Source of the DNA: Paenibacillus lutimineralis
GTDB lineage: Bacteria > Bacillota > Bacilli > Paenibacillales > Paenibacillaceae
NCBI RefSeq assembly: GCF_003991425.1
Contig: NZ_CP034346.1
Location: forward strand, 3,261,501-3,325,500
Direction: 5' to 3'
DNA: 64,000 bases
Below the pieces are notes generated by a model, which ran no database searches, had not been told where the DNA came from, and was given only the letters and a program-made list of their open reading frames with translations. How positions within the stretch are numbered: position 1 is the first letter of the stretch; each line of letters starts with the position of its first letter. The translations under genes and the position numbers were made by a program. Positions 61,864 through 64,000 of this stretch are shown in pieces.

Positions 61864-63363
61864 TTATCCCTGTTCCAGAATATAATCATCGTGCGTGCCA
61901 ACAGCGCTGTTCATGATCTGCAAAGGCTGCCCTTTTAGATAATGATTGAAGAAATCAAGCGTAAACTCGTTGACGAGCCGATGAGTACCACGTGCGTTGA
62001 TCCCTTGCACCCACTCTATAATTGGAGTGACCAAAAAGAAATCGGAGAAGCTCATATGAGACGTGTTGGGCAGCTTCAGCCAGTAATTCCCACCAGCCTT
62101 TACCGGTACTAGCCGAGCATGCAATTCTTGTTCCTGCAGTTCTTGATTGTATTGTTCAACTTTGCCTAGGGTCATGTCCAAGTTGGCTTGATGATTATCA
62201 CTTACGGCACCGGATGCCGCCAAATCGTCCTCCTCATCCGCACTGATCATCAGGAACGGCTTGTTTATGCCTGGCGTCGGAATGCGGCGTTCACCGTATA
62301 AGGATCCATCCATATTAATGCCAGCCAGAACTCGAGGATCGCTTAGCAGAATCTGAACTGTTGTCGCCCCGCCGAACGAGTGACCGAACATCCCAACCCG
62401 TGACATGTCTATTCGTCCCTTAAACCGCTGATCCGGATCATCAGTAGCTAGCTGTTCAAGTTGATCCAGAACAAACCGCGCATCGTTCACCCAAACCTCA
62501 TTTGTCCTATCCATTTTTTCCAGTGGCTCTATCTCCGATTCTGGATTCTTTACCGAATCGAACAACGCAACCCGGCCATCCGGAAATATGGATGCCATGC
62601 TGTCGTAAGTATGATTGATTCCCGCAACAATGTAGCCATGGCTGACCAACTGCTCGACCTGGAACATATTCTGGCCCTCGAATCCACGGAACCCGTGTGA
62701 AAAAATAATTACCGGATACGATGCTTCTGCATTGGATAGCGCTGCATGTTGAACCGCATGTGTACGGGCTTGTCCGAGGCTTGTCAAAAATAACTGCGGC
62801 AAACCAGACTCCTGCTGAAATGCCTTGGTGTACACTTCGGAATCGGGCACATACGGCGCCCGGGTTCCCTTAGCGTCCTTGCTGGCCGGATACCAGATCC
62901 GCACGTTTAGTTCCCGCTTGGCCCCGGCTGCCACCAAAGTGGACGTTTCCTCACGGGTGTTGTCAATCCAGTGATAAGCGACTGTTCCAATTCCATATGG
63001 GCCTGTCGGTTCATCAAATGCAAACACCGGGAAGAGCAGCGGCGCAGCAACGGTTACCGTCCCGTAGAAAAAGGCGGATAACAACGCTGCAATTCTGCGT
63101 GCGCCGCATCTTTTAACGCCACCTTGATCGGTTCGGACACATCTCCGATGATGCGTGATCAGCGCCAATAAAGGAGCCAGAGCCAATGCATAGGCTGGGA
63201 TTAGGGGCCAGCGCCATCCCTCAACCCATCCCTGTACAACGAGAAGAACTGCCGAGACGGCCAGTCCTCCCCACAATAACTGTCGCGACTTTTGTTGACC
63301 GACAACCAGCCACAGCAACATAACCACATTAAATGTCACCAGTACAACTTCCATGATTCTCAA
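61864..63363 (-). CDS. membrane-anchored PAF-acetylhydrolase-like alpha/beta hydrolase
   Basis: The 499-residue protein starts at TTG 63363 (GAGGAGG ten bases upstream) with MRIMEVVLVTFNVVMLLWLV, has four N-terminal membrane helices and the extracellular domain: IGTVAYHWIDNTREETSTLV, ELNVRIWYPAS, VIIFSHGFRGFEGQ, nucleophile in MFGHSFGGATT, NMDGSLYGERR and the late His in LPNTSHMSFSD. It is closely related to the protein at 44519 and to the truncated one at 26954. It probably acts on lipid-like esters at the cell surface. Confidence 0.8.
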   Translation of the reverse strand: MRIMEVVLVTFNVVMLLWLVVGQQKSRQLLWGGLAVSAVLLVVQGWVEGWRWPLIPAYALALAPLLALITHHRRCVRTDQGGVKRCGARRIAALLSAFFYGTVTVAAPLLFPVFAFDEPTGPYGIGTVAYHWIDNTREETSTLVAAGAKRELNVRIWYPASKDAKGTRAPYVPDSEVYTKAFQQESGLPQLFLTSLGQARTHAVQHAALSNAEASYPVIIFSHGFRGFEGQNMFQVEQLVSHGYIVAGINHTYDSMASIFPDGRVALFDSVKNPESEIEPLEKMDRTNEVWVNDARFVLDQLEQLATDDPDQRFKGRIDMSRVGMFGHSFGGATTVQILLSDPRVLAGINMDGSLYGERRIPTPGINKPFLMISADEEDDLAASGAVSDNHQANLDMTLGKVEQYNQELQEQELHARLVPVKAGGNYWLKLPNTSHMSFSDFFLVTPIIEWVQGINARGTHRLVNEFTLDFFNHYLKGQPLQIMNSAVGTHDDYILEQG

Positions 63364-63405
63364 TTGATGATGACCTCCTCAAATAAGTCCGGAGAACGGT
63401 ACAGA

Positions 63406-64000
63406 TTATTTCATTTCTGTTATGAATTCCGAGTCCGGCGTGCCTGCAAATACGATCGTACCGTTTGTGGGCAACGTCGCTTTGTTGTTACCGCTGACGA
63501 CGGAATGGTTGAGGCATACTCCTTCCTCATCATACACGGCGAAAGCACCGTTCGCGGGCAGCTTGACTGTCATCGTTTTGCCTGCTGCCGCTGTCGGAAT
63601 AGTATACCATTTAGCATCCCCGTTCGCTGACACCGTGACCTTGGACTGATATCCAGCAAAGATCGGTTTTACGTTCGCCTCGCCTACAAGTGAGTAGCCG
63701 TTTACGTTCAAATATTCGATACCGTCTTTTTTGTAGAACCGAGCTTCCGTCGTATCCCGGCCTGCTATTCCTGGGATTTGGACCTGACTCGTCGCCGTGT
63801 CCGGACCTATAATCTTCCTGTCCCCCCAATAACCTTGCATACCGCCCACAAGGCTAATTTCGATTGCCGGATACTCAAAGAAATACTCATCGGAGCTAAA
63901 TTTCTGGTTTACGACATAGAACTTAGCACCTTCCCGTTTCGCCCAAGCTTCGGCAGTTTCCTTTGGCAGCACGTTGTCTTCCAGCTTCTCGGCCGCATAT
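63406..64000 (-). CDS. serine hydrolase (beta-lactamase-related), C-terminal part
   Basis: The frame is open to the window edge, so the start is missing; 197 codons are present. The sequence YAAEKLEDNVLPKETAEAWA and KREGAKFYVVNQKFSSDEYF is the linker after the penicillin-binding domain. The rest is a beta-rich C-terminal domain (GMQGYWGDRKIIGPDTATSQ, KWYTIPTAAAGKTMTVKLPA) found in secreted serine hydrolases of Paenibacillus. The catalytic SxxK and YxN motifs would lie outside the window. It ends 42 bases before the hydrolase gene at 61864 begins, in the same direction. Confidence 0.6.
   Translation of the reverse strand, partial: YAAEKLEDNVLPKETAEAWAKREGAKFYVVNQKFSSDEYFFEYPAIEISLVGGMQGYWGDRKIIGPDTATSQVQIPGIAGRDTTEARFYKKDGIEYLNVNGYSLVGEANVKPIFAGYQSKVTVSANGDAKWYTIPTAAAGKTMTVKLPANGAFAVYDEEGVCLNHSVVSGNNKATLPTNGTIVFAGTPDSEFITEMK

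Overview
The window looks like an accessory-rich stretch of a low-GC Gram-positive (Bacillota) chromosome, most likely Paenibacillus or a close relative. The signs are strong AAGGAGG-type ribosome binding sites, frequent TTG/GTG starts, TTGACA/TATAAT promoters with 17-19 bp spacers, CsoR/CopZ/CopA copper control, DUF2933 and DUF2975 proteins, a modular AA10 chitin LPMO and several large membrane-anchored PAF-acetylhydrolase-like proteins. No rRNA, tRNA or CRISPR array was recognised. The genus is inferred from gene content only.

Layout. 0-5 kb: end of a YqeK-like HD hydrolase, repeat elements, a MetX-like hydrolase divergent from a frameshifted LysR gene, and a DJ-1/PfpI protein. 5-17 kb: a copper island (two DUF2933-type membrane peptides, an extra Lgt, a methyltransferase, a NusG-domain-II protein, a two-component system, a SHOCT protein, tandem copZ genes, copA, a siroheme-reductase-like protein, a glutaredoxin and csoR) interleaved with fragments of a sensor kinase, a CDF zinc exporter and a YtkA-like protein. 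17-22 kb: a clipped relaxase, then a lantibiotic-immunity ABC transporter (LanF-E-G type) with its own GC-rich two-component system but no lantibiotic gene. 22-28 kb: another two-component system followed by two paralogous alpha/beta hydrolases that share a 20-bp direct-repeat box, then a truncated third hydrolase. 28-36 kb: arsD/arsA remnants, a TetR gene with an SDR-hydrolase fusion under paired palindromes, a MerR/CPBP pair with a 19-bp-spacer promoter, an AAA ATPase remnant, an XRE/DUF2975 pair and a broken TetR gene. 36-47 kb: NTF2-like, methyltransferase, secreted, MerR and hydrolase genes, and an ArsR/NAD(P)H-oxidoreductase pair. 47.6-53.5 kb: a transferred cassette (FtsX permease, ABC ATPase with an amber stop, HK, RR, BlaI repressor) bounded by the same hairpin on both sides. 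53.6-64 kb: tandem solute-binding lipoproteins (one with an ochre stop), ABC-2 permease remnants with a TetR gene, the LPMO, a DinB protein, another PAF-AH-like hydrolase and the end of a serine hydrolase.

The most unusual feature is a dispersed family of about 75-150 bp elements that begin TGTC and carry four copies of a GACAAGAAC core: one terminal, two as a long perfect inverted repeat and one inner, with a rho-independent-type hairpin after the first. At least two sequence subfamilies (A and B) share this architecture, and a third type (C) shows only the terminal site. The TGT terminus and repeated internal sites resemble ends of transposons moved by TnsB/TniA/Mu-type DDE transposases. 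No such transposase is present here. Copies sit at gene 3' ends and at many of the truncated genes, so this window looks like a graveyard of such insertions.

Many genes are broken (LysR, TetR, ABC ATPase, solute-binding protein, ABC-2 permease, aminoglycoside-phosphotransferase-like, arsD/arsA, czcD-like), which fits repeated gain and decay. Start sites were chosen by ribosome binding site and paralogue comparison. Family names come from motif recognition, without database searches.
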